Shown piece by piece: positions 51,136 through 64,000 of a DNA stretch of 64,000 nt (the stretch's first letter is position 1; the number at the start of each line of letters is the position of its first letter). Source of the DNA: Paraspadella gotoi (lineage: Eukaryota > Chaetognatha); assembly GCA_051294375.1 (NCBI GenBank), contig CM119269.1, forward strand, positions 3,522,690 to 3,586,689. Reading direction: 5' to 3'. The notes under the pieces are model-generated. The model was not told where the DNA came from and ran no database searches. It saw only the letters and a program-made list of their open reading frames with translations. The translations under genes were made by a program, and so were the position numbers.

Positions 51136-51264
51136 GAGAGGTAGGCTGACTGACGGAGAATCGCTCCCGTAGTCACGTAACCCTGCCCTATTTTTTACCC
51201 GACGAATGGGTCTGATGACTGGAGGCGGCGCTACCGTCGGAAAGTCTCCACTCGCGAAAGAATC
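51136..51264 (-). CDS. cleanest exon of the minus-strand gene
   Basis: Acceptor TTTTGTTCAG, donor CTCTC|GTGAGT; 43 codons, phase 0 on both sides, open throughout. Reads DSFASGDFPTVAPPPVIRPI, then RRVKNRAGLRDYGSDSPSVS and a short end. Basic and Ser/Pro-rich, no domain recognised. It joins the next exon at phase 0. Confidence 0.5.
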
Positions 51265-52394
51265 CTGAACAAAACAGCAACGATAGTTTTTCATAAGAAA
51301 GAATTTTTTTGTAGAAATCTGGGCGAACAGTTGTCGAAATATTCCATTATGTCATTAAATGTAATGGACAAGGATTAAGTGTTTAGGGGCGGACCCTGAA
51401 GTTTCTTTGGTTCCAAACCGAATTCTTAATTAAATCTCATATGTATATGTTTTATGTACTATAATGCCCTATATCCCTTTACTAATCCTTAATTAATGCA
51501 CGTAAATGCACAATCGAAAACTTCAGTCAATCGAATTAATCTATCCAACTAATTTTTTTGAATATCGCAAATCCCAAATGACCAAATATGATTCGTCATT
51601 ATCGATTCCACATTGCTCTCACCGGCTGAATGCTCGTGGCTATGGCGTTGGCCTTGATGGCGGATGAGTGACTTTCGCAACGGCCCTCGATGCGTTGAGT
51701 GGAGCCGCCGTCAATTCAGAATCCTGAAAGTCGAATAAAGAAATCGGTTCAGATTTTATGATCGACGTTTCGTGTTAACAATTCAAAGTCTTTTAAAAGT
51801 TAAACGATGAACTCACTTTCTGTTCCCGTGGAGTGCAGTCAACGCTTGCAGCCTTAGTGGGTCATGCTGGAGAGGGATTGTTTCGAACGCCGCGACTCAC
51901 GTGAGCCTGTCGAAATTGTGGGGAGGAGATGAAAAAAAAATGGAAATTCTGGATAAGAAAATTACGTAAGAAAAGCTAATTAATTTTTTAGCCTAAAAAA
52001 AAACGAGGCTAATTTAAAACAAGAAATTCATGCGAAATATTTTAATATTTTATTTTTTTTTTAACTTTAAAAAAATCAATTTTTTCCGTGGAAGCTGAAT
52101 CGAATAAAAAAGAAAAATAATATATAAATAATAAAAAAGAAGAAAAATAAAATTACAAAGTATAAAATAAAGAAAGAAACAGATAAAGAATCTATTCGGT
52201 TCCGGTGTTGCCGAATGCCGGTGCAGACCTGTGCCGCGCTCAGCCGAGTGCCGGCCGCAGCCCGATGCCAAAGAAGATCGGAAATAAGAAAATGAAAAAT
52301 GAAAATGCGAACAGAAATTATGACGTGGCGCCGCCCATCCGTAAATTAAGGGGAGCACATCATAAGATGGAAACAAAGGTTAGAAAGAAAACTT

Positions 52395-52422
52395 CCTCTC
52401 TTCTCTCTCTCTCTGACTCCTT

Positions 52423-52462
<40 letters not shown>

Positions 52463-52859
52463 CTGTCTCTGTACCCTTTTCTTCTCCATTAAAAATGAAG
52501 CCGCCCGGGTATTAGCCTAAATGACGCTCTTCTTAAGCGAGAAATTCCCCTTCTGTGTATTTGTCGAGATTAACAAAAAAAAAAAATCTTGGAATTTACT
52601 CAAAAGATAGTGAGAATTTCGACGAAAAGGGTGATAAAAAAAATATGAATTGCTCAGAAAAATATTAAGTCCATGAGAAATAATATCGATATGTAACATT
52701 AACAAGATTCCTGAGCAAGATTCACAATAAACCAACGAGGGTTCGACTTTTTAAATCTGACATTTTAAAAATAAACGTCGTTTAACCTATAAAGTTCGTC
52801 CGTGATCCATTCGCCTTCTCTAGTTCCTCCTTCCTCCTTCTTCTCTCTCTTTCTTCTCT

Positions 52860-52894
<35 letters not shown>

Positions 52895-53043
52895 TCTCCT
52901 CTCTCTCTCTCTCTCTCTCTCTGACGCACACTAACCGACGAACTCAATGTAAAACCTCCGCCTCCTCGTCCCCTCTCCTTCGTCTCTCTTCTCTCTCTCT
53001 CTCTCTCTCTCTTCCGTCTCTCTCTCTCTCTCTCTCTCTCTCT
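52395..53043 (+). repeat. CT tracts and a 120-bp tandem pair
   Basis: CT tracts at 52396-52476 and 52838-53043. Within the latter, CTCTGACGCACA...ACGACGAAC...GTAAACCTCCG...CTCGTC appears twice (52919 and 53041 starts), one copy shorter by scattered bases: a tandem duplication or another double-assembled segment. Confidence 0.8.
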
Positions 53044-53479
53044 GACGCACAACGACGAACCATGTAAACCTCCGGCCTTCCTCGTCTCTATACAGCTTCA
53101 AACTTCGATTGTCTCGACGATTGCTGCACGGCTGCTGCCTGCTGAGTGCTGCGTTTGCGACGTCGCCGACGTGAATTCTCTTGCGGCAGCGTCGACGGCG
53201 TCAGACTCTGTACGCTTCCCGACCGCCGTCATTCGTGCGTCGACGGGGACGCACGGTCAGTGATGACGACGACAAACTGCCGTCGTCGACGGTTTCGGCA
53301 GAGACCGGAAGTGGGCGCGTCGTATCCGCGTCGAGACGGATTGGCGCTGAGAGCTTCCGAGGGTGGGCTGCGGCAGAGAGTGGCGGTGGGTTATTAGAGT
53401 GGTAATGCGTGGATTGTAGGTGAGCGTTAGAGAGCGGTGCTGGTAAGAAATGGCGCCGTTCGCGCGGGGGGTGACGAAT
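53044..53479. other. GC-rich stretch, no supported gene
   Basis: CpG-rich sequence with GTCGTCGACGG words and TGGCGGAG/TGGCGTAG repeats continuing to 53600. Open frames on both strands conflict and none has convincing splice sites. Confidence 0.35.
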
Positions 53480-54022
53480 TGACCATTCATGGTCGCGGCC
53501 TCTGGCGGCAAGTTGTTGGGAGTTGGCGGAGTATGCGATATGGCGTAGTGATCAGAGTTGGCGGAGTCAGCGATTGGCGTAGTGATCAGAGTTGGCGCCG
53601 AACAGGTTGAGCGATATAGTTTTCTTGAATTGTTATACAACATTTTTTTTTTTTTAGTTTTTATTTGTTTTACAAGTTTTTGTACGATTAATATGCCACT
53701 GTGCGTTTAAATATTTCAATGTTTTTTTCTCTATTGAAGATTTTGCTTTGAATATACGTAGGCGTAGTGGTTGAACGCGCTGCGAGCGAAAGCCGATGTT
53801 CAGTCACAAGATGATAGAGAGAGCCAAAACGGGATAGAATATCGAAAAAAGTCAAGAAGAATTAATAATGTTGGCGATGGCAATATTTGAGAATGGAGCG
53901 AAACATAATTATGAATAACATAATTTAAAATGACAGAAAAAGGGGGGTAAAGTGAGAGAAAGAGGACACAAAAGAGAAAGAGAGATCAGAAGAGAGAAGA
54001 GAGAGGAGATGAGAGAAGAGAG

Positions 54023-54068
<46 letters not shown>

Positions 54069-55007
54069 AGAGAGAAGAGAAGAGAAGAGAAGAGACACAA
54101 AGAGACAGACATTTTGTATTAAGTGGCAAGAAATTTTTCGACCATGCCTATTTTAGTCATGACGGCTAGTCTAAAAAAAAAAGGTTTACAAAAAAGGATT
54201 GAAAGTTAAAATAAGTTGGAAGGAAAAAGCAGTTTTCTTTGCTTCCAGACTCGACTTTTGGGATCGACGAAGAAATTAAAAGAAACAATAAAACCAAATA
54301 AATTCACGAGATTGAAAATCGGAGATACAAAAAAATAGGAGACAAAAGACTTAAAAAAAAAACCGGTTATGAAGTTTATTATGACGAAACAAATGACGCG
54401 GGAAGGAAAAAGAAATAGTGTATAGAAAAATCCAGACAAAAGGAATGAGACATCATAGAAATTAAAAAAAGGACAATAGTAAGTACATCGCTATTTATTC
54501 CTTTTTTACTGAAGCCTCAGTGAAGTCAGATTATAAATTCCGATCTAATCTAAAAACGTTTCCTCTTTTAAGTTTTTTCGGTTCATTTTTATATAATTAA
54601 ATTTAAGGTTAAATGTTAGTAGTTAACCGTAACCCAATAACTCAGACCTTAGACAAAAAAACGTCTTTCCCATTAATCATGAAAAAAAAAGTAACTCTTT
54701 TTCTCCATTTTTCTTTTATTCTTAAATGACAATATTTATAGAATTGTCGCCATGTTTTTTAATTTTTTTCGAACCGAAAATTGAAGACTCGGCGCCGAAA
54801 TCTCCGCTTTCTTTATTTCGATACAACGGCAGTCACGCGTGATGAGAAACGATAAAACGACACCCGTCGAGGGTGGGAGAGAACGACGACGACCGACAAC
54901 AATTACGACGACGAAATGAGACCGAATACCATATCGAACCTGAAAGGATGACGACGGCGATGGCGGATGACGGAGAGGAGAGAGAGATGAGAGAGAGAAG
55001 AGAGAAG

Positions 55008-55038
<31 letters not shown>

Positions 55039-55049
55039 GAGAGAGAGAG

Positions 55050-55080
<31 letters not shown>

Positions 55081-55330
55081 ACGTAATTCAATCTGACGCA
55101 GAACGATAAGCAGCTGGCGACGACCAAACCAGAGGCTACTTACAAACTTTAAAAACCTTTTTCCCGCTTGTCAATTACATTTTTTTCCTCCTAATTTCTT
55201 TTCCCTAATCCCGATATCAAAACTTGCTTAAGAGGGATTGGGCAACTCACTAACAACGACGGGGATGAACGACGACGATCAACGACGAACGTCGTGCCAC
55301 GACAAGGAAAGATAGGAATCGCGGAAAGTG
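53480..55330 (-). repeat. duplicated unit, copy C (inverted)
   Basis: Reverse complement of about 59300-61690. The ends include GCATATTAATCGT (61523) against ACGATTAATATGC (53684), CTTCATTTTCGG (59819) against the matching complement at 54777, and the GA tracts at 53955-54095 and 54973-55082 against the CT tracts of 60485-60600 and 59535-59642. Confidence 0.92.
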
Positions 55331-55593
55331 ACATGAGGACCACCAATCGATTCCTATCTTCCTTCGTCGTGGCACGACGTCGTCGTTGTCGTCGTCGTCA
55401 TCCCCGTCGTTGTTGTGAGTTGCAATCCCCTCTTAAGCAAGTTTGATAATCGGGAGGATTAGGAGGAAAAATGTAAATTANNNNNNNNNNATTTCGGTCA
55501 ATAACTGGATTCGACGACGCTGCCGCTGCTGCTGCCTCAGTCGCTGCGGCCGAATTGCTGCTTCCTGCNNNNNNNNNNNNNNNNNNNNNNNNN
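55320..55593 (+). repeat. palindromic joint between copies, with gaps
   Basis: At about 55330 the inverted copy turns back on itself: 55340-55480 repeats in direct orientation what 55140-55320 carries inverted. A 10-N gap (55481-55490), 78 bp of another part of the unit and a 25-N gap (55569-55593) follow. This is the signature of contig ends joined in the wrong order or of a true fold-back. Confidence 0.85.
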
Positions 55594-56070
55594 CGGAAAG
55601 TGACAGAGGACCACCAATGATTGCAGGAAGCAGCAATTCGGCCGCAGCGACAGAAGCAAGCAGCTCGGCAGCGTCGTCGAATCCAGTTATTGACCGAAAT
55701 ATGTGTCTAAACGATGATTGATAAGATTAGCCGTTAAATTTCCACAACAAATCATTTATAGGTTAAATTATTGTCAAAACAAATAACTAGGTGGGAAAAT
55801 TTGGATCGAAAATGGGTAGATAATTCGCCAAAGTTACAACTTGTCGAAAAAAATGCTGCCGCTCGCAATCATGCCATGTTTTCTTTTTTCAGCCACCCAG
55901 TTCTTCTTATTCAAAACCTTGATTTTTTTATATTAAATTTCCGAATGACGCCCAAATGTTTTCTGCATAAGTAATTGCGTTGAGGCACGAGACGAGGCAG
56001 GGAAAAGTAAGTTTCGTGACAAAAGCGACGAATGGCCAAATAATTGAGGCAAGGAAAGGATAAGTTGCAT
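55594..56070 (-). repeat. duplicated unit, copy D (inverted)
   Basis: Reverse complement of 58830-59310 and of 48230-48723, sharing GCCACCCAGTTC, ACATTTGGGCG and AAAGCGACGAA words in inverted form. Confidence 0.9.
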
Positions 56071-56196
56071 GAGTACGATCAGACGCACTCTCACGACACA
56101 CACTTAGAGTCCATTCTTACATCACTAATTTAGGTCGATGATTGGCAATCCAAAGGCTGCCTTGACGGAACCGGCCGGCATTGGTGAAGTTCATCG

Positions 56197-57504
56197 CTGA
56201 CAGGAGAATTTCGAAAACAGAAAAAACAAAAACGGAGTCAATACAAGAGATCACGTACGACCTCAAAATAATTAATAGCTTAACAATTGAGTACAATTTT
56301 CATTAATACTGCAAGCAATCACGTCTTGAAATTTTTTTTAATCCCTGTCTTGTATTCAATAGAGCGATTAAGTTTGAAACAAATTAGCAGTATCTTGAAC
56401 CTCATAAGTAAACTACTATAGGGTACCGCTCAAATGGTGAGTCAAAATTTAGTAGTAATTTCAAACGAATTTTAGATATTTTAGAATACTTCATGACAAA
56501 AAAATTGAATATTCTACCTATTATTATTTTTTAATATTTATTTATAATAAAGCCAATTTTTTTAAAGAATTTAATTTTAAACCAGATTCAGATACAGTAG
56601 CATCCGTCTATAATTTTAACGCAAGCTTGTAACTCGAGTACAATATATTTTAAAAAGCTTTTGTCTTGAATATCGATAACATTTGCTACTCCCTTTGGCA
56701 AGCCTGGCTCTAAACCATTTTGCAATCAGAACTTATGTAAAAGTAGCTTTCGCGCCAGATTGAACCTGAAACTTTCAGAATGGTTGAAATCCGCGCGCTA
56801 AGCACTCGCAAATGATTAAAAATTTTTACAAAATACATTATAAACGTGTAGCTTTATTTTGGGAAACAAAAAATTCAACGTTCAGGCAGAGATTTCGACA
56901 TCCGAGTCCAAGTTTCTCGCAAAAGACGATACGAAGAAGAAGCGAATATTGCTTTTTTTAATGTTGAAATTAGGAAGTCAAGCGGAAGTCGAACATCGAG
57001 TTGTTCAAGGTTTAATAAGTGTTTTAACATTGTTATGGATAATCTCCTACATAATTAAGCGGTAAAAAGCTAACATTGATATTTTGTATGTTTTTGACTC
57101 AATTGTACTTACAGATCATAACATAAACAGATCTAAAAACAATTTAAGCAAAAATGTGGATTGCCCATTACGTAATTAATAATAATTAATTTAATAATTC
57201 AATTAATAATAATTGGAAATTAATTATTTTTATCCAAGGTTTGTTTATAATTAATTGACTTTATTGATTAATAACTATATTATTTATTATAAATATCTAC
57301 ATTTAATTTATTAAAGAAAAAAAAAGCATTATAAATAAGTGAAACAGTTTGTTTTTTCCCATTAAAGATTTCCTCAACGATTCCAAGAAACTCATATTCC
57401 TCAATACACATTTCCTCCCACACACAAATTTATTCCAACCCCATTCAATATAATAGTGTTTTTGCTAGGGATGCTGATGGAGAGACGGATTTTATTGCAT
57501 ATTT
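56197..57504. other. AT-rich stretch, no clear gene
   Basis: AT-rich DNA between repeat copies. A 68-codon plus ORF (56859-57065) encodes a Lys-rich then hydrophobic peptide ending in a possible membrane segment (LISVLTLLWIISYIIKR); no family or splice support. A tRNA-like relic lies within. Confidence 0.4.
56715..56815 (-). other. tRNA-like / SINE-like relic
   Basis: On the minus strand TTAGCGCGCGGA is followed, at about tRNA spacing, by GGTTCAATCTGGCGCG. This resembles the A- and B-box regions of a tRNA or tRNA-derived SINE. The anticodon and T stems are mispaired, so it is not a working tRNA. Confidence 0.22.
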
Positions 57505-57736
57505 TTTTAATTCGCGATTCCTATCTTCCTTCGTCGTGGCACGACGTCGTCGTTATCGTCGTCGTCATCCCCGTCGTTGTAGTGAGTTGCAATCCTCTCT
57601 TAAGCAAGTTTGATAATCGGGGGGATTAGGAGGAAAAATGTAAATTACAAGCGGGAAAAAGGTTATTGTAAAAAGGTTATTGTAAGAGCCTCTGGTTTGT
57701 CGTCGCCACTGCTATCGTTCTGCGTCAATTGATTAC

Positions 57737-57772
<36 letters not shown>

Positions 57773-58384
57773 ATCGCCATCGCCGTCGTCATCCTTTCCA
57801 AGGTTCGAATGGTATTCGTCTCATTCGTCGTCGTAATTGTTGTCGTCGTCGTCGTCGTCGTCGTTCTTCCCACCCTCGACGTCGTTTTTATCGTTTCTCA
57901 TCACGTGACCCGTTGTATCGAAATAAAGAAGCGGAGATTTCGGCGCCGAGTCTTCATTTTCGGTCGAAAAAATTAAAAAACATGGCGACACATTCTATAA
58001 ATATTTATTTAAAGAATAAAAGAAAAATGGAGAAAAAGAGTTACTTTTTTTTCAGATTAATGGGAAAGACGTTTTTGTTAAGTCTGAGTTATTGGGTTAC
58101 GGTTAACTACTAACATTTACCTTAAATTTATTATATAAAAATGAACCGAAAAAACTTAAAAGAGGAAACGTTTTTAAGATTAAGATCGAATTTATAATCT
58201 GACTCACTGAGGCTTCAGTAAAAAAGAAAATACGATGTACTTACTATTGTCCTTTTTTAATTTTTCTCTATGATCTCATCCTTTTGTCTGATTTTTTATG
58301 ACACTATTTCTTTTTCCTTCCCGCGTCATTTGTTTCGTCATAATAACTTCATAACCGGTTTTTTTTTTAAGTCTTTGTCTCATC
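57505..58384 (+). repeat. duplicated unit, copy E (direct)
   Basis: Matches 59310-60240 in the same orientation, from CGATTCCTATCTTCC through TCGGCGCCGAGTCTTCATTT to AACCGGTTTTTTTTTTAAGT, then jumps at about 58384 into the start of the next copy. Confidence 0.92.
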
Positions 58385-61690
<3,306 letters not shown>

Positions 61691-61979
61691 CAGGTAACAG
61701 AGCCCAAACGGACTATTTTATTTCGGGAGAGCTCGGAGCGCCGGCGGCGAACTTCCATCCGCAGATAGGATACCACAGTTTACGGGGGAAGTTGAAGATA
61801 AGGAGAGCTCACGCGGGAAAGCTGAACGGCAGCGGGCGGAAGGAAAGCAAAGGGAGCAACTAGTTGAAGATCTTAAGACACTATACACTTTTTGGTGCAA
61901 GCTGCTATTTACGTACTTTGATCTTTGCTTAATTAAATTTATTGCTATAACTAAACGACCATCACGCAGTCATCTCACG

Positions 61980-62500
61980 ATGCTATCCAAAAAAAAAATC
62001 AAATGTACTGTGCTACAGTGTCCCAGAACCATCCTGTCTCGACGTTTCGGCGTGGACCGACCGTCGAATTCTGTGCAGGACTCTAGCGAAATACCGTCTT
62101 CGAACACGACTCAGCAGTGGATCTTCGGTCTTCATGCAGATAGACGTAGATATCCCTCGTTCTGACTAAGCAGAGATTCGAACGGCGTCGGAAGTTTCGC
62201 TAAGAGATATAGAGACGACTCCGTCGTACGGCTTCAAGACATCGATACTTTGAGGCGAGCGACAGCTGCAAACCGCCGCATCAGCAGCAGCAGCGTTGCA
62301 GCACTACAGTTGCCGACAGACGATTGCATGACGAAGTTGGAAGTTCTGGAGTGATAGGGAGACAGAGATGGCGGCTAGGTTTATCTATTGGAATAAATGC
62401 AGGGATTTCTGATATTGTAAACGTTGTGCGTCATGAAGAGAAGATGTCTGAAGACTTAAGTCCTGAATGTTTATCGCGATTTGAGAAAGTTTTGAATTAA
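61980..62500 (+). pseudogene. decayed ORF, possibly mobile-element derived
   Basis: From ATG 61980 one frame runs 61 codons to a TGA at 62163-62165 and then stays open to TGA 62352-62354 (with segment VVRLQDIDTLRRATAANRRI). A second frame overlaps and runs to TAA 62498-62500 (SIGINAGISDIVNVVRHEEK then MSEDLSPECLSRFEKVLN). The joined pattern looks like a single coding sequence with one stop and one frameshift. No family is recognised; transposon protein or short spliced exons are both possible. Confidence 0.3.
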
Positions 62501-64000
62501 TATCTTTAAAACAAGCGAGGGGAAATGTACTTTCCTTCATTTTTCAGAGAATTTTCAAACATCCTCATGTTTACTATAAATTGGCAAAAAGGGAAAGTTT
62601 ACTAAACCGTTAAAATTGCAGGGTAGTGGATTGCTATATGTTTCTTCCGGTTACACTCGTATGCCATCTATTCAGAGATTTCGGCGAATTCTGAAATCTC
62701 TTGTTGATCTGAAGACTTCTGTCCCTATGCTATGACAAATGCGACCGGGGTTGGAACAAGACACCAGGGGCTACAGAGAAGCGGGTCTCAAAGTTTGAAC
62801 AGGTAGGAACCTTAAGAATATGTTATTAATTTATGCATGTTATATATCGATGTTTGAACATGTGGCAGATACTTGGGATTTTAAGCTCGCGTGGGAGTGG
62901 AAGGGGATCCGCGGGTCGGTTTAGGGAACGCAGTAGCACCAATGCCTTGAGGTTCGGTTGCTTCTTATTTCAGAATGATTACGATGGACAGAGCCGACGT
63001 CGACGTAATGAGCGGATTAAGTCGAAGAAAGAAGACTAAGTTTCCAAGCTAATTGGGCGGGCGGCGTCAAAGAGAGAGCGAGGAGATGGCGTTAGGACAA
63101 GTTTCTTGAGAGTAACAACCAAGAGCAGAAGAATTTTATTTTAGTCGGAATCTGCTTATTCCAGGGGTAGATATTTCCCGACTTAATAATCACTTTTTTA
63201 TTATAATAATAAATAACTCAACTATTTTTCGGTCCGGATCGGTCCGCCGGCCTCAAATAATTGTCGGCAACGCACTATATCATGTCAGAACACGAATTAG
63301 ATAAATTATGCAAAAAATAAAAATGATGTCCGTCCGTCCGTCGTCATGTCCGGCCGCTTGTCCGTTTTGTAATAATCCGTCCGGTGTCGAAAGGGAAGAA
63401 TTAAGGCCGGGACTGCTTTTTGCGGTGAGTAGAGGCTTCGCGTGAAGTTGATTGTGGCTTACCGTCCGAACTTAGGATGAGGGCGGTTCTCGTATCGTAG
63501 AAAAAAGGGAGTTATGGTATTAAAAAGCGCGTCGTATTAATAATAGTTTATGAAGAGAGGAACCGACAAGGACTCCAAAATCCGGACTTTGGGGTAGAAA
63601 GTTGAGTGGAGTTGGGGACTTGCGGATGGCTTCAAGGTGATAAGGGGAGAATTGGATGAGCCATTTGTTAGCATTTAAAAGAATGGAATCTACATTTTGT
63701 GTGTGGGGTGAAACCATGTATAACAGGGACTTATTTAGGTCAACCAACATAATACGCAGTGTTGGGAGTTTGGACCGAGCTATATCGAGGTGACAAATTT
63801 TAAAAAGGCTCCATGATTTTAACTTTAAGCTAATATATATTCAAAACTGAAATATTTATCTGCAGATAAGTTATTTCTACGATAGTATTTCTTCGGCTTT
63901 TTCTTTGATAAGTGGACCCACCGTGGAGCTGCGGTTAGTGGGGCATGGTGCGGGGGGCAGGTTATGTAAAACCGTCCGGGTTTCAGAGCCTAGTCGCATC
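62501..64000. other. unassigned low-repeat stretch
   Basis: Free of the CT/GAC repeats that fill the rest of the window. Possible short plus-strand exons with splice-like borders occur at 62622-62797 (acceptor AAATTGCAG, donor AACAG|GTAGG) and after CATGTGGCAG at 62870. A minus ORF of 76 codons at 63520-63750 (MLVDLNKSLLYMVSPHTQNV) is not low-complexity. TCCGTCCGTCCG/GGTCCGGATCGG words at 63225-63390 resemble repeat ends. None is identified. Confidence 0.35.

Larger units (their letters stand above)
48749..56196 (-). pseudogene. broken minus-strand multi-exon gene, unknown
   Basis: Eight candidate exons with GT-AG borders in minus orientation lie, in transcript order, at 56196-56121, 51906-51817, 51723-51623, 51264-51136, 51045-50748, 49279-49171, 49025-49000 and 48781-48749 (cut by the gap). 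Protein-like pieces include MNFTNAGRFRQGSLWIANH, KAASVDCTPREQK, RIEGRCESHSSAIKANAIAT, RRNSMSSLNSCSSACSVISS, RREAAEKKGWFEKFLHQGFT and EIIVISALRPR. In at least three exons the protein-like frame changes or meets a stop in mid-exon, pointing to base-calling indels or a pseudogene. The interspersed duplicated blocks occupy its introns. I do not recognise the family; the Ser-rich and basic composition suggests a signalling or scaffold protein, nothing firmer. Confidence 0.45.

Overview
The window is eukaryotic nuclear DNA. Its genes are split by GT-AG introns, simple-sequence tracts are very abundant, and runs of N mark assembly gaps. The only gene I can name is a neuron navigator (NAV, also called sickie or unc-53) homologue, so the source is a metazoan. 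The wording of the coiled-coil exon and the wealth of (CT)n and (GAC)n repeats suggest an arthropod, perhaps a crustacean, but this is inference. No rRNA, intact tRNA, CRISPR array, bacterial operon or intact transposase was found.

Layout. 1-8.4 kb: simple repeats, pyrimidine-rich DNA, gaps, a CpG-rich promoter-like patch (6.53-6.77 kb) and one weak small ORF. 8.4-18.9 kb: a very large imperfect inverted repeat whose arms pair around a gene-free AT-rich centre at about 12.6-14.1 kb. 20.7-25.0 kb: twelve consecutive plus-strand exons of the NAV homologue, about 659 codons, ending in the conserved coiled coil. Its 5' part (calponin-homology region, if present) and 3' part (AAA ATPase) were not found. 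25-32 kb: long microsatellites, a CCAAT-box cluster and no recognised gene. 32.2-33.7 kb: a 500-codon plus-strand ORF for a disordered Ser/Pro/Ala/Gln-rich protein of unknown function. 34-47 kb: mostly gene-free repeats and gaps, with a CpG-rich, possibly bidirectional promoter at 44.4-44.7 kb that carries X-box (RFX-type) motifs. 47.8-61.7 kb: one sequence unit of about 3.5-4 kb present in several partial copies in both orientations, differing mainly by small indels and joined across 10-N and 25-N gaps. This is very probably collapsed or mis-joined long-read contigs or a nested duplication. Candidate exons of an unidentified minus-strand gene lie among these copies (48.75-56.2 kb), and several are broken by frameshifts. 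61.7-64 kb: low-repeat DNA with broken open frames, perhaps a decayed mobile element.

Only NAV can be assigned a cellular job, as a cytoskeleton-linked protein for neurite and cell migration. Everything else is described by what the sequence shows. Exon limits come from splice-site and reading-phase reasoning by eye.
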